DNA of 64,000 nucleotides from Lepidostoma basale (GCA_022606425.2 JAHDVF020000010.1:62001-126000); one strand, 5' to 3'; positions 19,473 to 29,499 are shown, counted from the first letter of the stretch. Made by a program: numbers and translations. The notes: generated by a model not told the origin, from the sequence alone.

Positions 19473-19597
19473 AAAAAAATTGACATTTGATATATATTTT
19501 TGTAACACTTGATGATGTCAACATTGGTTGATGAAACAGCCGTCGTAAAGTAAAATAAATACAATTTGTGATATAAATAAAAAATTTTGAATTAACA
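19473..19597 (+). repeat. D repeat, second half
   Basis: It reads TGATGATGTCAACATTGG, TTGATGAAACAGCCGTCG and then 'TAAAGTAAAATAAATACAAT', one hammerhead-like arm of the D palindrome. Confidence 0.6.
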
Positions 19598-19599
19598 TT

Positions 19600-19737
19600 C
19601 ATAGTCTATCTGTGTTTAGTTTTTATTATATTTTTACACCTGAAGATGGAGGTATCCTCCGAAATATGTCGTGTTTTTAATTTTTTTTTAATACATAGAG
19701 AATTAAACAAAGTTTTTCAATTTCCTAAGGATATACC
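19600..19737 (+). repeat. E repeat with hammerhead-like core
   Basis: It contains ACAC, CTGAAGA, the GGAGG-TAT-CCTCC stem, GAAAT (for GAAAC), ATGTC, GTGT. ACAC and GTGT can pair as stem I. The flank 'AAACAAAGTTTTTCAATTTCC' type sequence marks family E. Confidence 0.6.
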
Positions 19738-19739
19738 TG

Positions 19740-20095
19740 TAAGTTTATTAGCTTCCTATATGTAAAAAAATCATCAATCTGTTTTATTTTTTGGAGATGG
19801 GAAAACTGTCATTGAAAAACTGGGAAATAAGATTTGTTTGTCAAATAGTTTGGGAGACAAAAATAAGAATTAACGACAATAAATCTGTAGAAGTTGTTAC
19901 ATTAGTGGAAGCTGCCTCTGTAATCCAGTCACTCCAGGATGTGCTACTTTATCTGCCACTTCCTGCCGGGCCCGAGATGCTGATGGCCGCTGATAGACCA
20001 GCGGCGACTCGTGTTATTTGATTATCATAATATAAAAAGGCAAAAACCGAATGTAATCAAAGAGAAAACGAAAATATTTTGAATAATTGAGTGTA
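19740..20095. other. Unassigned sequence
   Basis: An open frame of 76 codons at 19791-20021 shows no family resemblance. I see nothing else. Confidence 0.4.
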
Positions 20096-20625
20096 AGAAA
20101 GCCGTAGAAATGAGATCACTTCTTCTTCTCTGGTTTCAATCCTGGGATTGGTTTGCAGCAATTTCCTCTATTATTCTCTTCCATTCTTCCCTGTCTGGTG
20201 CGGCTCTTTTGAAATCTGCATATGATGAGCAGCGCACGTCCACCAACAGGTCCTCCAGGTACTCTCGGCGTGGGCGTCCCGTAGAGTTTGTCCCCTCGAT
20301 CATACCCTCCATTATGGCATGCAAGAGACCTTCTTGACGTATTACATGGCCGATCCATCTTGCACGCCTTTCGGACAAGGTCCTGAGGAGGTGCCTTCCT
20401 CCTTCGATTCCCTGAAGAACTTCCTCATTCGTGATGTGGTCTCTCCAGGAAATTCCAAAGAGTCTTCTATAGGATCACATCTCAAAAGCCTCTAGTCTCC
20501 GCTTATCCCTTTCGGATAGGCACCATGTCTCGCAGCCGTACATCAAGACACTCCATACATAGGTCTTGATGAGGAGTATTCTCAGTTTTAGGTCTATATT
20601 ATTTGACTCTATTATTATCAGAGAT
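20096..20625 (-). mobile_element. N-LINE (RTE-like) C-terminus
   Basis: The minus strand encodes MSERRARWIGHVIRQEGLLH, GRPRREYLEDLLVDVRCSSY and DREEWKRIIEEIAANQSQD. The order 'RR.RWIGHV.R....H...EG...G...RGRPR..Y' is a LINE C-terminus. Upstream, 'ILLIKTYVWSVLMYGCETW' is visible in pieces. A closely related copy is at 23948-24353. Confidence 0.7.
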
Positions 20626-20635
20626 CACTAAGAAG

Positions 20636-21018
20636 AACTAACTAACTAACTCACCTTCACGCCGTCTCCCCGAAGGGGTAGGCAGAAAGAATGGACTGCC
20701 ACACTTTTCTTTCCTGACATATTTCTCTCGATTCCTCAACATTGATACATCGTGTCATGCACGCGCGTCGATTTCCCCGACTCCTCACATGGCCGACATT
20801 CAATATTTGATTTATTTGATTTTGCCATGTTTTCCTCGGTCTTCCCCTATTTCTGGTTCCATTTACATCACTAACGTATATTTTTTTTACCATTCTTTCT
20901 TCATTCATTCTTTCCATATGTCCAAACCATCTTAATGATCCATTCATTATTTTGTTCATGACACCATCATTCGCACCGCATTCACATCTTATATTTTCAT
21001 TCGACACTCTATCATACA
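20636..21018 (-). mobile_element. SAYP LINE 3' end (A1), UUCG loop
   Basis: The frame is open for 120 codons from VYDRVSNENIRCECGAND to ILSAYPFGETA. The 3' hairpin is CCCC-TTCG-GGGG and the tail is GTTA-type. It is fused at its 5' side to an A4 copy in opposite orientation. Confidence 0.8.
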
Positions 21019-21236
21019 CTAAGAAGAAAGTGCGGGAAAAAGTTGTATGATAGAATAGCGAACGATGAAATAAGAAAGAAATGCAAGACAGATGACTGCA
21101 TCATGGATAAAATTAAAAAAAGGATCCCTGAGATGGTTTTCACATATGAAACGAATGGATGAGAGTAGAATGGTTAAGAAGTTGTACACAAGCAGCGTGA
21201 GTGGAAAAAGAAGCCGAGGACGACCGAATAAAACAT
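21019..21236 (+). mobile_element. SAYP LINE fragment (A4)
   Basis: It codes for RKKCGKKLYDRIANDEIRKK and 'LYTSSVSGKRSRGRPNKT', the A4 signature, with a one-base insertion near 21115. Another copy's tail interrupts it. Confidence 0.65.
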
Positions 21237-21825
21237 AACTAACTAACTAACTAACTTACCATCACGCCGTCTCCCCGGAGGGGTAGGCAGAAAGAATGGA
21301 ACGCCACACTGTTCTGTCCTGACGTCTCTCGCTTCCTCTACATTCATACATCTTGTCATGCACGCACGTAGATTTTTCCGACTCCTCAAGTGACCGACAT
21401 TCAATATTTGATTGATTTGATCGTGCCACGTTTTCCTCGGTCTTCCTCTATTTCTAGCCCCGTTCACGCCGTTTACATATACCTTCTTTACCATTCTGTC
21501 ATCATTCATTCTTTCCATGTGTCCAAACCATCTTAATGACCCTTTCCTTATTTTGTTCATAACACTTTCATTCGCACCACATTCACTTCTTATACTTGCA
21601 TTTGTCACTCTATCATATACAGATTTGCCACACATTCGTCTCAGAGATCTCATTTCTACTGCATTTATTCTACTTTCATCCTTCTTTTGCCAGTTCCATG
21701 CTTCACTTCCACACATAAGGGTCGGCACAAGAACACCATTGTGCACTGCCATCTTAGCTTTTTTGGATAGGCTTTTGTTTGCGATGACAACTTTAAGTGC
21801 ACCACATTCGAAGTCGGAATAATTG
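21237..21825 (-). mobile_element. SAYP LINE 3' end (A3), UCCG loop
   Basis: One of the longest uninterrupted C-termini here, reading LKVVIANKSLSKKAKMAVHN, CGSEAWNWQKKDESRINAVE, NASIRSECGANESVMNKIRK, GSLRWFGHMERMND, then RNRGRPRKTWHDQINQILN. The frame slips near the very end. The hairpin loop is TCCG and the tail GTTA. A cysteine replaces the tyrosine of MYGSEAW. Confidence 0.8.
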
Positions 21826-21985
21826 ACGTGCGTGCATGGTACCATGTATGAATGTAGAGGAATCTCGAGAGGTATGAATGTCGGCCATGGGAGGAGTCTG
21901 GGAAATCGACGTGCGTGCATGATACGATGTATGAATCTTTGCATGTCTTTAAAAGTTAGCTGTATACCGACCCCCGATAGGAGAG
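21826..21985 (+). mobile_element. SAYP LINE scraps
   Basis: Two short repeats of the 'RRACM.RCMNVEE' coding region stand side by side ('CVHGTMYECRGIS' frame and 'NVGHGRSLGNRRACMIRCMN'). Confidence 0.45.
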
Positions 21986-22488
21986 GAGTAAGAAGAAGAA
22001 GAAACATTAAATAATAATGCACGTGACGCCAGTGGAGTTCTGTTATAATGGTCCCTAGATTTGTATGGAACGAAGCCAAAATGTTGTTCACTCGCGAACA
22101 AACATAAGCAGGAGTGGTAGGACCATTTTCAAAAACAAAATTAAGTGTTGCTAAAAAAGAACATAAATTCCCCAATGCATGTCTTAAGTTCGAGTTACTT
22201 CTTAACCAGGGTGTATCTCTTGCGGAAGGAAGGAAATTTACATGGAGTAGCTTTTAGTTTTATTTATTTTTTTTGCAAAGCTTTTGTAAGCATCACGGTG
22301 CAAATGAACGCAAACGAAATTTTTGGATTTTTCTTCTTAGAAGGAAATTTCTTCGCTGAGTGATATTTTTGTTCTTTTTTTTCTAATCGTACACCCTGTT
22401 TTATCCTATAGGACAAAGCTTTTTTGTCTTAAGTCGTATAAATACTAATTGTTTTTCGTGGTAAATTTATTTAATTTTACAAAATTTT
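21986..22488. other. Unassigned sequence
   Basis: I see no gene. A sequence around 22455-22475 recurs at 22705-22755 and 23640-23720, so an unnamed low-copy repeat hosts the B insertions. Confidence 0.35.
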
Positions 22489-22690
22489 GAATGTATACAA
22501 ATTCTTGTAGACAAATACTGGATTTCACCCATTGCGGATAAATTATTTTAATTTTATAAGGAACAATTGTATCTCAATAGAGACGAAGATGTAAATTCTT
22601 TTCTGGGTACAGACGGTGGTGGCCGAGGTGCTTACAGGACTTATGACCTGTCATTGGCTGGGTTGAGCGATCGCTTTATGTTTAACAAAA
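22489..22690 (+). mobile_element. B foldback element, half
   Basis: The GTATAC-rich end and the 'TCTCAATAGAGACGAAGATG' block are followed by 'GACTTATGACCTGTCATTGG' and stop at the GCGATCGC palindrome. Confidence 0.65.
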
Positions 22691-22762
22691 TTATTTTAAG
22701 TTTAACAATATTATTATTTAATTTTGATGAAAACATCAGAAATATTACTACTTAACATTTTA

Positions 22763-23114
22763 AATGTACACAAATTCTTGTAGACAAATACTGGATTTTA
22801 CACATTGCGAATAAATAATTTTTTTATAAGCATAAATTGTATCTCAATAGAGACGAAGATGTAAATTGTTTTCTGGGAACAGAATACGAAGGAATAAGTA
22901 GGGCGGAATGGGGAATATTGTTAAACATAAAGCGATCGCTCAACCCAACCAATGACACGTCATAAGTCCTGTAAGCGCCTCGGCCACCATATTCTGTTCC
23001 CAGAAAACAATTTACAATCTTCGTCTGTATTGAGATACAATTAATCCATATAAAAAAATAATTTATCCGCAATGGGTAAAATCCAGTATTTGTCTACAAG
23101 AATTTGTATACATT
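22763..23114. mobile_element. B foldback element, short complete form
   Basis: Both ends are present as arms of about 100 bp: the terminal 'CTTGTAGACAAATACTGGAT' block, then TGTATCTCAATAGAGACGAA, then 'TTTTCTGGGAACAGAATA', mirrored on the right side. About 350 bp in total. It has no coding capacity. Confidence 0.75.
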
Positions 23115-23144
23115 CAAAATGATGTGTAAAATAATTTGTCCAAG

Positions 23145-23490
23145 TTGAAGGCATAAAAATTGGAGAGACATCTCCAGGAGTAATCTAGTACTGTATGATT
23201 TGCAGAGCCTTTCACAGTGCGTTAATAAATATTTTCTGCTTAATGCTTCCCAATCTTAATAGACGACGCTTGTGTAGAGTGAACTAAAAAATGTGAAGAT
23301 AGGCGCAGCACCTAGCATATATACAACTTCCAAAAATTTATCAGACGTGGTGGTCGTAAGAAGCGCAGAATGGGGAATATTGTTAGACATAAAGTGATCG
23401 CTCAACCCAACCAATGACAGGTCATAAGTCCTATAATTGCCTCGGCCACCATATTCTGTTCCCAGATAACAATTTATATCTTCGTCTGTA
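23145..23490 (-). mobile_element. B foldback element, body
   Basis: It holds the long-form body with 'GAGACATCTCCAGGAGTAAT', 'CAGACGTGGTGGTCGTAAGA' and 'AACCCAACCAATGACAGGTC'. Confidence 0.65.
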
Positions 23491-23529
23491 TTACTACTAA
23501 TTGGAAGTGACGTGTTTGACATTGCTGGG

Positions 23530-23640
23530 CCATTATCTTCTTCGTCTTCTTCCTCTTAGTTTAGGTCGTATGACTTGTTTATGACGGTGACCTGTCCTGG
23601 GATGATGATGTCCAGCCATCTCTCTATCTTTTGATGTTAT
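23530..23640 (-). mobile_element. RTE-GAA LINE 3' end scrap
   Basis: It is the complement of the end of the RTE-GAA protein (RW.DGWTSSSQD region) and a decayed GAA tail. Confidence 0.6.
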
Positions 23641-23734
23641 TGTTTTTTCGTGGTAAATGTATTTAATTGTGATGAAAACATCAGAAGTGTTACTACTTAT
23701 TGTGAGTGACGTGTTTGAAATTGCTAGGGCACTA

Positions 23735-23947
23735 TCTTCTTCTTCTTTTGAGGAGACGGTGTGATGGTTAGTTAGTTTTTATTTAGTAAATGATCAATGA
23801 ATGTGTCCAAATGATCTTAACGACCCTTTCGTTATTTTGTTCATAACACTTTTATTCGCACTGCATTCACTTCTTATATCTTCATTCTAACAATTGGACA
23901 GTGGCAGTCCATTTTTTCTGCCTGCCGTGATGGTTAGTGGGTTAGTT
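23735..23947. mobile_element. Three SAYP LINE scraps
   Basis: A plus-strand tail scrap (23750-23776), a minus-strand 'SVMNKITKGSLRSFGH' scrap (23806-23890) and another plus-strand tail scrap (23895-23947) adjoin one another. Confidence 0.45.
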
Positions 23948-24353
23948 CTTTTTCTCTGGTTTCAATCCTGGGATTGGTATGCAGCAATTTCTTCTATTCT
24001 TCTCTTCCATTATTCCCTGTCTTGTGCGGCTCTTTTGAATTGTGCATATGATGAGCAGCGCACGTCCACCAACTGGTCCTCCAGGTACTCTCGGCGTGGG
24101 CGTCCCCTAGAGTTTGTCCCCTCGATCAAACCCTCCATTATGGCATGCAAGAGACCTTCTTGACGTATTACATGGCCGATCCATCTTGCACGCCTTTCGG
24201 ACAAGGTCCTGAGCAGGTGTCTTCCTCATTCGATTCCTTGAAGAACTTCCTCATTCGTGATGTGGTCTCTCCAGGAAATTCCTAAGAGTCTTCTGTAGGA
24301 CCACATCTCAAAAGCCTCTAGTCTCCGCTTATCCCTTTCGGATAGGCACCATG
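23948..24353 (-). mobile_element. N-LINE (RTE-like) C-terminus, second copy
   Basis: It encodes MSERRARWIGHVIRQEGLLH and RGRPRREYLEDQLVDVRCSS, very close to the copy at 20096-20625, so the two are recent relatives or a segmental duplicate. The 5' side stops at the 'MVPIRKG' level. Confidence 0.7.
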
Positions 24354-24695
24354 TCAACTAACCATCACGCCGTCTCTCCGAAGGGGTAGGCAGAAAGCAT
24401 GGACTGCTACACTTTTCTTTCCTGACATATTTCTCTCGATTCCTAAACATTCATACATCGTGTCATGCGCGCGCGTCGATTTCTCTGACTCCTCACATGG
24501 CCGACATTCAATATTTGATTTAGTTGATCGTGCCACGTTTTCCTCGGTCTTCCTCTATTTCTGGTTCCATTTACATCATTAACATATAATTTTTTTACAA
24601 TTCTTTCTTCATTCATTCTTTCCATATGTCCAAACCGTCTTAATGATCCTTTTGATTATTTTGTTCATGACACCATCATTCGCACCGCATTCACA
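24354..24695 (-). mobile_element. SAYP LINE 3' end (A1), UUCG loop
   Basis: The minus strand reads GSLRRFGHMERMNEERIVKK, LYVNDVNGTRNRGRPRKTWH and RARMTRCMNV, after which the frame is lost. It follows directly on the N-LINE. Confidence 0.7.
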
Positions 24696-25050
24696 GGGTT
24701 AGTTACACATTATATATTGAGAGCTTTTGCATCATCTGTAAGGGTAGATTATTAAATTCTCCATTAGACATGGTGGACCACTCTGGTTCCGGTACCGCAA
24801 GATTGGCGGGAACTTTGTTCTACTAGTTAGCTCAAAGTTAACTGTGACGTAGTTTGAAATCAAATAAGGTTGCAATCACAATCAAATGCAATTATGCCTG
24901 TAGGAGAATACGTTGGTGAAAATTGCAAACCAAACGGGTGCCAGTCTATATGATATGAAGTTAGCCTATTATTTATTTATTTATTTTGACATAAACGTCG
25001 CAAGGGCTTTTACAAAAAAATCACATATTTAGTAACAAAGGTAAATAATA
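24696..25050. other. Unassigned sequence before mariner
   Basis: Apart from a run of TTTA units at 24972-24988 I see nothing. Confidence 0.5.
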
Positions 25051-25080
25051 TTAGGTCCTTACATATGAAATGGGGTTTTG
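25051..25080 (+). repeat. mariner terminal inverted repeat, transposase 3' side
   Basis: It starts TTAGGTCCTTACATATGAAA and ends GTTTTG. It differs from the other end at a few positions near the inner side. TA precedes it. Confidence 0.9.
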
Positions 25081-25128
25081 TATGGGAGGAACATAAAGTT
25101 GATTTTTTTTTAAATATAATACATTTAT

Positions 25129-26146
25129 TTAATAAAAGTATGTACCATTGCTATCTATGAACTTTTGCCATCTCATTAGTAGTTCATCGATCCCTTTACT
25201 AAAAAAACCATTCGGACGGGAATCAATAAAATCTTTGAAGTCGGTTTGGACTGCCCCATCGGAGTTGAATTTTTTCCCTTGCAAGAAGTTATCCAAATTT
25301 CGAATAAAATAGTAATCTGTTGGGGTAAGGTCCGGAGAGTACGGTGGATGTCTTAGACATTCAAATTGAAGCTCTTCTAATTTGGTAGCCGTCTGTTGTG
25401 CAGTGTGTGGTCTAGCGTTATCATGAAGCAGCAGTGGCCTAGAGCGATTAACCAGCCTCGGTTGTTTAGCAGCTAGCTTTTCCATAATGTTTTGCAGTTG
25501 CTGACAATAGATATCTGCCGTAATCGTCTGGCCAGATTTAAGAAAGCTGTAGTGAACGACACCAGCACTAGTCCACCAAACGCTCACAAGTAACTTTTTT
25601 GGAGTCAATTTTCGCTTGGGGCATGGTTTGGCTGGTTCGGCAGGGTTCAGCCATTGCGATGAGCGCTTCCGATTATCATACAGGATCCACTTTTCATCAC
25701 AGGTAATGATTCGATTCAAAATCCCTTCATTATTGTGCCGGTTGAGTAATGCAACGCAGCAGTCAACGCGCGTTTGTTGATTTGCTTCACTCAATTCGTG
25801 AGGTACCCACCTTTCAAGCTTTTCACCTTCCCAATTTGCTTCAAGTGGATTAAAACAGTTTTATCACTAACACCGCAGCCTGCAGCTAACTCGGACGTGG
25901 TTTGCGATGGATCCGCTTCCACAATAGCCTTCAATTCTTCATTATCAACTTTGGTCTCCGGCCGTCCACGGGCTTGTTCTGCAGGTCGAAATTTCCAGAA
26001 CGAAAACGTTGGAACCAAAAACGCACTGTGTTTTCTTTTGCGGCACCGTCGCCATACACATCATTAATCTTTTGAGCCGTTTCTGCAGCACTGGTGCCAC
26101 GGTGGAACTCGTACTCGTATATAACGCGATATTTCAAGTTTTCCAT
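25129..26146 (-). pseudogene. mariner transposase, two frameshifts
   Basis: The gene starts at an ATG (26144-26146, MENLKYRVIYEYEFHRGT) and ends at TAA (25129-25131) after SNGTYFY. It would span about 339 codons, which is normal for mariner. The N-terminal paired helix-turn-helix region is first. One base is missing in the CCC run near 25971, after 'FDLQNKP'. A second is missing in an A run near 25821, which destroys the WVPHEL linker motif. The catalytic domain is open and complete: TCDEKW, LLLHDNARPH and SPDLTPTDYYF supply the three aspartates, with 34 residues between the second and third (DD34D). It could not make a full-length transposase without recoding. Confidence 0.93.
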
Positions 26147-26306
26147 TTTGTAAACTGAGTGACGCAAAGAAAAAAAAACAATTGAGGAAAAAACAAATGA
26201 ATTATAATTTTCGAAACACAAATACTTGAGTAAATAGCTGTATAAATTTGAATTTGGAACTCCTAACCAAAGAGAAGATATTTGAGATCAAAGTTGCCAG
26301 TACGGC

Positions 26307-26336
26307 AAAACGCCAATTTCAGATGTAAGGACCTAA
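26307..26336 (-). repeat. mariner terminal inverted repeat, transposase 5' side
   Basis: Read on the minus strand it starts TTAGGTCCTTACATCTGAAA and ends GTTTTG. TA follows it on the plus strand. Confidence 0.9.
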
Positions 26337-26337
26337 T

Positions 26338-26445
26338 ACTTTAGGAAGGCGAAACATGTCATTCACATAAATTATAATAAAACTCGTAGAAAACAGACAT
26401 TAAATATAGGGTCATTAAGATGGTTTAGACACTTAAAAATAAATG
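26338..26445 (+). repeat. H repeat fragment and SAYP scrap
   Basis: It begins inside the H core (AAGGCGAAACATGTCATTCA) and continues with the H flank 'AATAAAACTCGTAGAAAACA'. A SAYP scrap coding for 'GSLRWFRHL' follows. Confidence 0.5.
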
Positions 26446-26579
26446 TAATAAATATCAATGTTGTGATTTGAAATTTCTTAGTACAAGTCCATCGTATAAA
26501 AAAGGAAAATAGGTACATTTTTAAAATAAAAAAATCCTTTCAAATATATTATATATTAAGATTAATTCCACTTGACTTT

Positions 26580-26672
26580 TTGGCTTCGAAGGATGGAGTG
26601 CCTTATCGGTTAAAGTGTGACAGTCTATTCTTTCTGTCTACTCTTTCGGGGAGACGGCGTGATGGTTAGTAA
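26580..26672 (+). mobile_element. TS-SINE 3' end scrap
   Basis: It has 'GGATGGAGTGCCTTATCGGT' followed by the shared 3' hairpin (loop TTCG) and a short GTTA-type tail. Confidence 0.65.
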
Positions 26673-26773
26673 GTTAGTAATAAAATAAATTTTTCACTAT
26701 GGAAAAACATAGAGTAGCTTCAATATGGCCTGATATCTTCTTTGATTTGCTTAAATTAAATAACTGTTAACTA

Positions 26774-26885
26774 TAGTCCCGGATTACACGGGACTAGAAA
26801 TTGAACCAGCGAGACTGACTAGAGGGCGCCGCTGCGTCCTATTACAGCTTCGGATAGCGGTAGGTACCCTTCTGTGAGAAACTTC
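26774..26885 (+). repeat. F repeat fragment
   Basis: It has 'AGTCCCGGATTACACGGGAC', 'GGGCGCCGCTGCG' and 'ACAGCTTCGG', shared with the copies at 35384-35590, 41060-41330 and 53745-53990. The family is unclassified and GC-rich. Confidence 0.55.
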
Positions 26886-27290
26886 AAAATAATTTATACA
26901 TGAACATCAATACATCCACAAGGGGTAGAATACAGTAAAATAATTAAAATTACCGTCGCCCCGTGTGAGTCTGTCGCATTATATTAACAGCGGGGGTAAT
27001 AACAGAACAGAGATATGACTACTTCCGGTTCCTCTTCGACTACCGGAAACATTCGTACTTCCTTTGACAAAGCATCCTTTTAAGGCTTTCATGCATCAAC
27101 TTTGAGAATTTCCTGAAAGGCAGTAAGCCCCAAAGTCCTCCCCGCTGGATCAAATATTTCCTTTCCCCAACTACCCTTTGCGTCTCGCCCCTGTGCCCCG
27201 TCACAACTACCCTAAGTTGTAGGATGTAAGCGGCGCGTAGACGGACGTGTCTTTCCAATAAAATTAATTAAACTGTATTTATTGTTTCTT
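26886..27290. other. Unassigned sequence
   Basis: A minus-strand open frame of 72 codons (27040-27258) matches nothing that I recognise. No repeat was assigned. Confidence 0.4.
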
Positions 27291-27480
27291 GAATAATGAT
27301 GTAAAACTTCACATTAAACAAATGATGCAAATGAAAACGTCTGTTTCATACAAGTTTTATTATATTTTATGTGTCACATGTTTCACTTGACTAAGGCATT
27401 ATCAAATGTTTTTAAAATATATCAGATGATGCCTAAGACAGGTGAAACATGTCACTTCTAGAATGCAGACGTTTCCCTTT
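27290..27480. repeat. H inverted pair with hammerhead-like cores
   Basis: The minus-strand core at 27366-27412 reads TTGATAA, TGCCTTAGTCAAGT, GAAAC, ATGTGAC. The plus-strand core at 27423-27462 reads ATGATGCC, AGACAGGT, GAAAC, ATGTCAC. The flanks form the usual inverted arms. Confidence 0.6.
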
Positions 27481-27499
27481 GCATGAAGTATAAATTATA

Positions 27500-27690
27500 T
27501 ATTAAGTTGTCCATTGTTTTGGCCGAAACACTATGATGCTTTGATATTATAAGTTGTTAAATTAAACAACCGTGTTTTATGTATCACAATTGTATTTTTA
27601 TTTTACGCGACAGCTGTTTTGTCAACCAATGTTGACATCATCAGGTATTACAATAATATATAATATCAAATGTCAAATTTTCGTGATTTT
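27500..27690 (+). repeat. D repeat with hammerhead-like core
   Basis: It has the end block 'CCATTGTTTTGGCCGAAACA', then the arm 'GTATCACAATTGTATTTTTA' and the complement of the core (ACAGCTG, TTGACATCATCAGG). The second arm is missing. Confidence 0.65.
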
Positions 27691-27820
27691 TCGAACCTTT
27701 ATGTGTATTTGTTCCTATGTCAATTTGACTTATTTCTTTGATATAATTTCGAAGTTTTTGCTGGAATTGAGTTAGATACCTAATTATTTTAATTAAAATA
27801 ACGGTTAGTTGCTATTTATA
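27691..27820 (+). mobile_element. TS-SINE 5' body fragment, diverged
   Basis: It matches the TS-SINE region with 'AGTTTTTGCTGG' and 'CCTAATTA...AACGGTTAG', with more mutations than the other copies. Confidence 0.4.
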
Positions 27821-27904
27821 TGAAAAAATATTAAAGGTGGAAAATATAATAATAAAAATAAGGATTAATTAATTAATTAATTAATCTTTAATTATTTATT
27901 TTCT

Positions 27905-28030
27905 TCAGGTGTAAAAATATATTAAAATACAAACTAAACAAAGAAAGACTAATATAAAAAAGAGTTTAAAAATTCGATACCATAATTCAAATTTAAAAAT
28001 CAATTAAACCTGGGCTATTTGTTAAATTAT
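27905..28030 (-). repeat. E repeat, 5' half
   Basis: It is the complement of the E leader ('AGCCCAGGTTTAATTG', 'AAAGACTAATA' complement) and ends at 'TCTTCAGGTGTAAAAATATA', inside the core's TGAAGA box. Confidence 0.55.
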
Positions 28031-28082
28031 TAATAATAATAATTATAATTATTTTAATTATTTATATAAATTTTATATATAA

Positions 28083-28275
28083 TTAAATAAAACGATGTTT
28101 TTTTTAACTACTTCCACTTTTGTCTTTATTTAGACAGCGACCGGTTTCGCCAGGCTCGCTGGCATCGACAGACTGGCTGTCTAAATAAAGACAAAAGTGG
28201 AAGTAGTTAAAAAACATCGTTTTATTTAACTATATTTAAACATCAAGAGATTTCAGTAAAATCATTTGATAAATT
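28083..28275 (-). repeat. K palindrome, compact, with hammerhead-like loop
   Basis: The arms 28084-28138 and 28176-28228 are reverse complements with only a 2-nt length difference in a T run. The 37-nt loop, read on the minus strand, holds CTGTCGA, the GCCAG-CGAGC-CTGGC stem, GAAAC and CGGTC, and the arms supply a very long stem I. The tail 'ATCAAGAGATTTCAGTAAAA' follows at 28241-28260. Confidence 0.75.
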
Positions 28276-28295
28276 TTATTTTATTATTTATTTTT

Positions 28296-28565
28296 TTAGC
28301 AAATAGTAAACAGCCCAGGTTAATTTTTAAATTTGATTCATTATATCGAATTTGAAATGCGTTTTTATAGAAGTCTTTCATTGTTTATTTAAAAAAAAAA
28401 TACACCTGAAGATGGAGGTACCTTCTGAAACATGTCGTGTTTTAAAAAAAATATATATTAATATTTTGTGGATAAAACAAAGTTATTTTAAATTTCCTAA
28501 GTATATTACTATGGAATTCCACAGTGTAAATGTCTTAACGTTCAATAAGTTCATAATAAAATACA
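28296..28565 (+). repeat. E repeat, full unit
   Basis: Leader ('AGCCCAGGTTAATTTTTAAA'), then CTGAAGA, stem GGAGGTACCTTCT, GAAAC, ATGTC, GTGT, then the trailer with 'CCTAAGTATATTACTATGGA' and 'TTCAATAAGTT'. About 270 bp without coding capacity. Confidence 0.65.
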
Positions 28566-28950
28566 TTAATATTGTTGGTTTTATAAAATAAATTAAATTA
28601 CTGAAAAAAATATATAATACTTGTTTTTTTTTCATAACTCTGACTGCCCTAAACCCCTTAAGTAAGTAAGCGAGTCAATCATCGAGACGGTGTGATGTTT
28701 AGTTCGTTTAAATTTTAATTAATAAAACAATGTCCGTCTATGCACAGCTAATGTTCCCAATGTACAAAAATATGATGGAAGTAACGTGTTTTACCTTCGA
28801 TCAGTAATGTCTTTCTAGCAACTGTAGGTTCCTTTGATGTTATTCAGAATATTACTTTAATAATATTAAATTCCATTAGTTTTAACGACCGTCAGGGATG
28901 GGGCATTCAAACACAATATTAAAAAATAAATACAATAATAAAAGTGATAA
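28566..28950. other. Unassigned AT-rich sequence
   Basis: Apart from a 20-bp SAYP-like tail scrap near 28685-28705 I see nothing. Confidence 0.4.
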
Positions 28951-29300
28951 ATGTAAGAATATCAAAAGAAGGATGAAAGTAGAATAAATGCAGTAGAAAT
29001 GAGATCTCTAAGACGAAAGTTTATAAATCTATATATGATAGTGTCAAATGCAAGTATAAGAAGTGAATGCGGTGCGAATGAAAATGTTATGAACAAAACA
29101 ATGAAAGGATCATTAAGATGGTTTTGACACATGGAAATAATGAATGAAGAAAGAATGGTAAAAAATTATATGTTAACGATGTAAATGGAACTAGAAATGG
29201 AGTGGTAAAACGTGGTAAATCAAATGTTGAATGTCGGCCACGTGATGAGTCAGAGAAATCGACGCGTGTGCATGTCACGATATATGAATGCATGGAGTTC
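28950..29300 (+). mobile_element. SAYP LINE 3' region (A3/A1), degraded
   Basis: It codes in pieces for RRMKVE-NKCSRNEISKT, 'SVNASIRSECGANENVMNKT', 'MKGSLRWF' and 'NDVNGTRNG'. It loses part of the RGRPRKTW region and ends without hairpin or tail. Confidence 0.6.
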
Positions 29301-29429
29301 CATCTTCTCGGCCTATTCCCCCAGATAAATAAATAATTTAAAATATATTTCCGTCAAGATATTGCTGTAAAATAATTAATTATCTTAAAAAAGAAGATTT
29401 GTATCTTTTGTTGATCTCGCTCCATCTAA

Positions 29430-29480
29430 ATCTTTCCTAGCCTGGCGAAACTGGTCGCTGTCTAAATAAATAAACTCTTA
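29430..29480 (+). repeat. K repeat fragment
   Basis: It carries 'GCCTGGCGAAACTGGTCGCT' and 'GTCTAAATAAATA', the 3' half of a K core. Confidence 0.5.
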
Positions 29481-29499
29481 TTCTTTGTCTGGTTGTAGA

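Larger units (their letters stand above)
25051..26336 (-). mobile_element. mariner transposon, cecropia-type, nearly complete
   Basis: The 1286-bp element has terminal inverted repeats starting TTAGGTCCTTACAT at both ends (25051 onward; complement of 26307-26336) and TA on both sides (25049-25050, 26337-26338), the hallmark of mariner insertion. Size and ends match the cecropia-like mariner group common in moths. The transposase gene lies on the minus strand and carries two one-base deletions, so this copy is recent but inactive. Confidence 0.95.

Noticed and set aside
19791..20021. 76-codon plus-strand frame as a small gene
   Set aside because: No conserved motif, no context and no similarity that I recognise.
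21243..22175. Longest open frame in the window (310 codons, minus) as a host gene
   Set aside because: Its C-terminal half is a SAYP LINE (A3) and the N-terminal half is read-through of unrelated sequence and reverse-strand LINE scraps.
27040..27258. 72-codon minus-strand frame as an exon
   Set aside because: The frame has no domain signature and I found no convincing splice pair.
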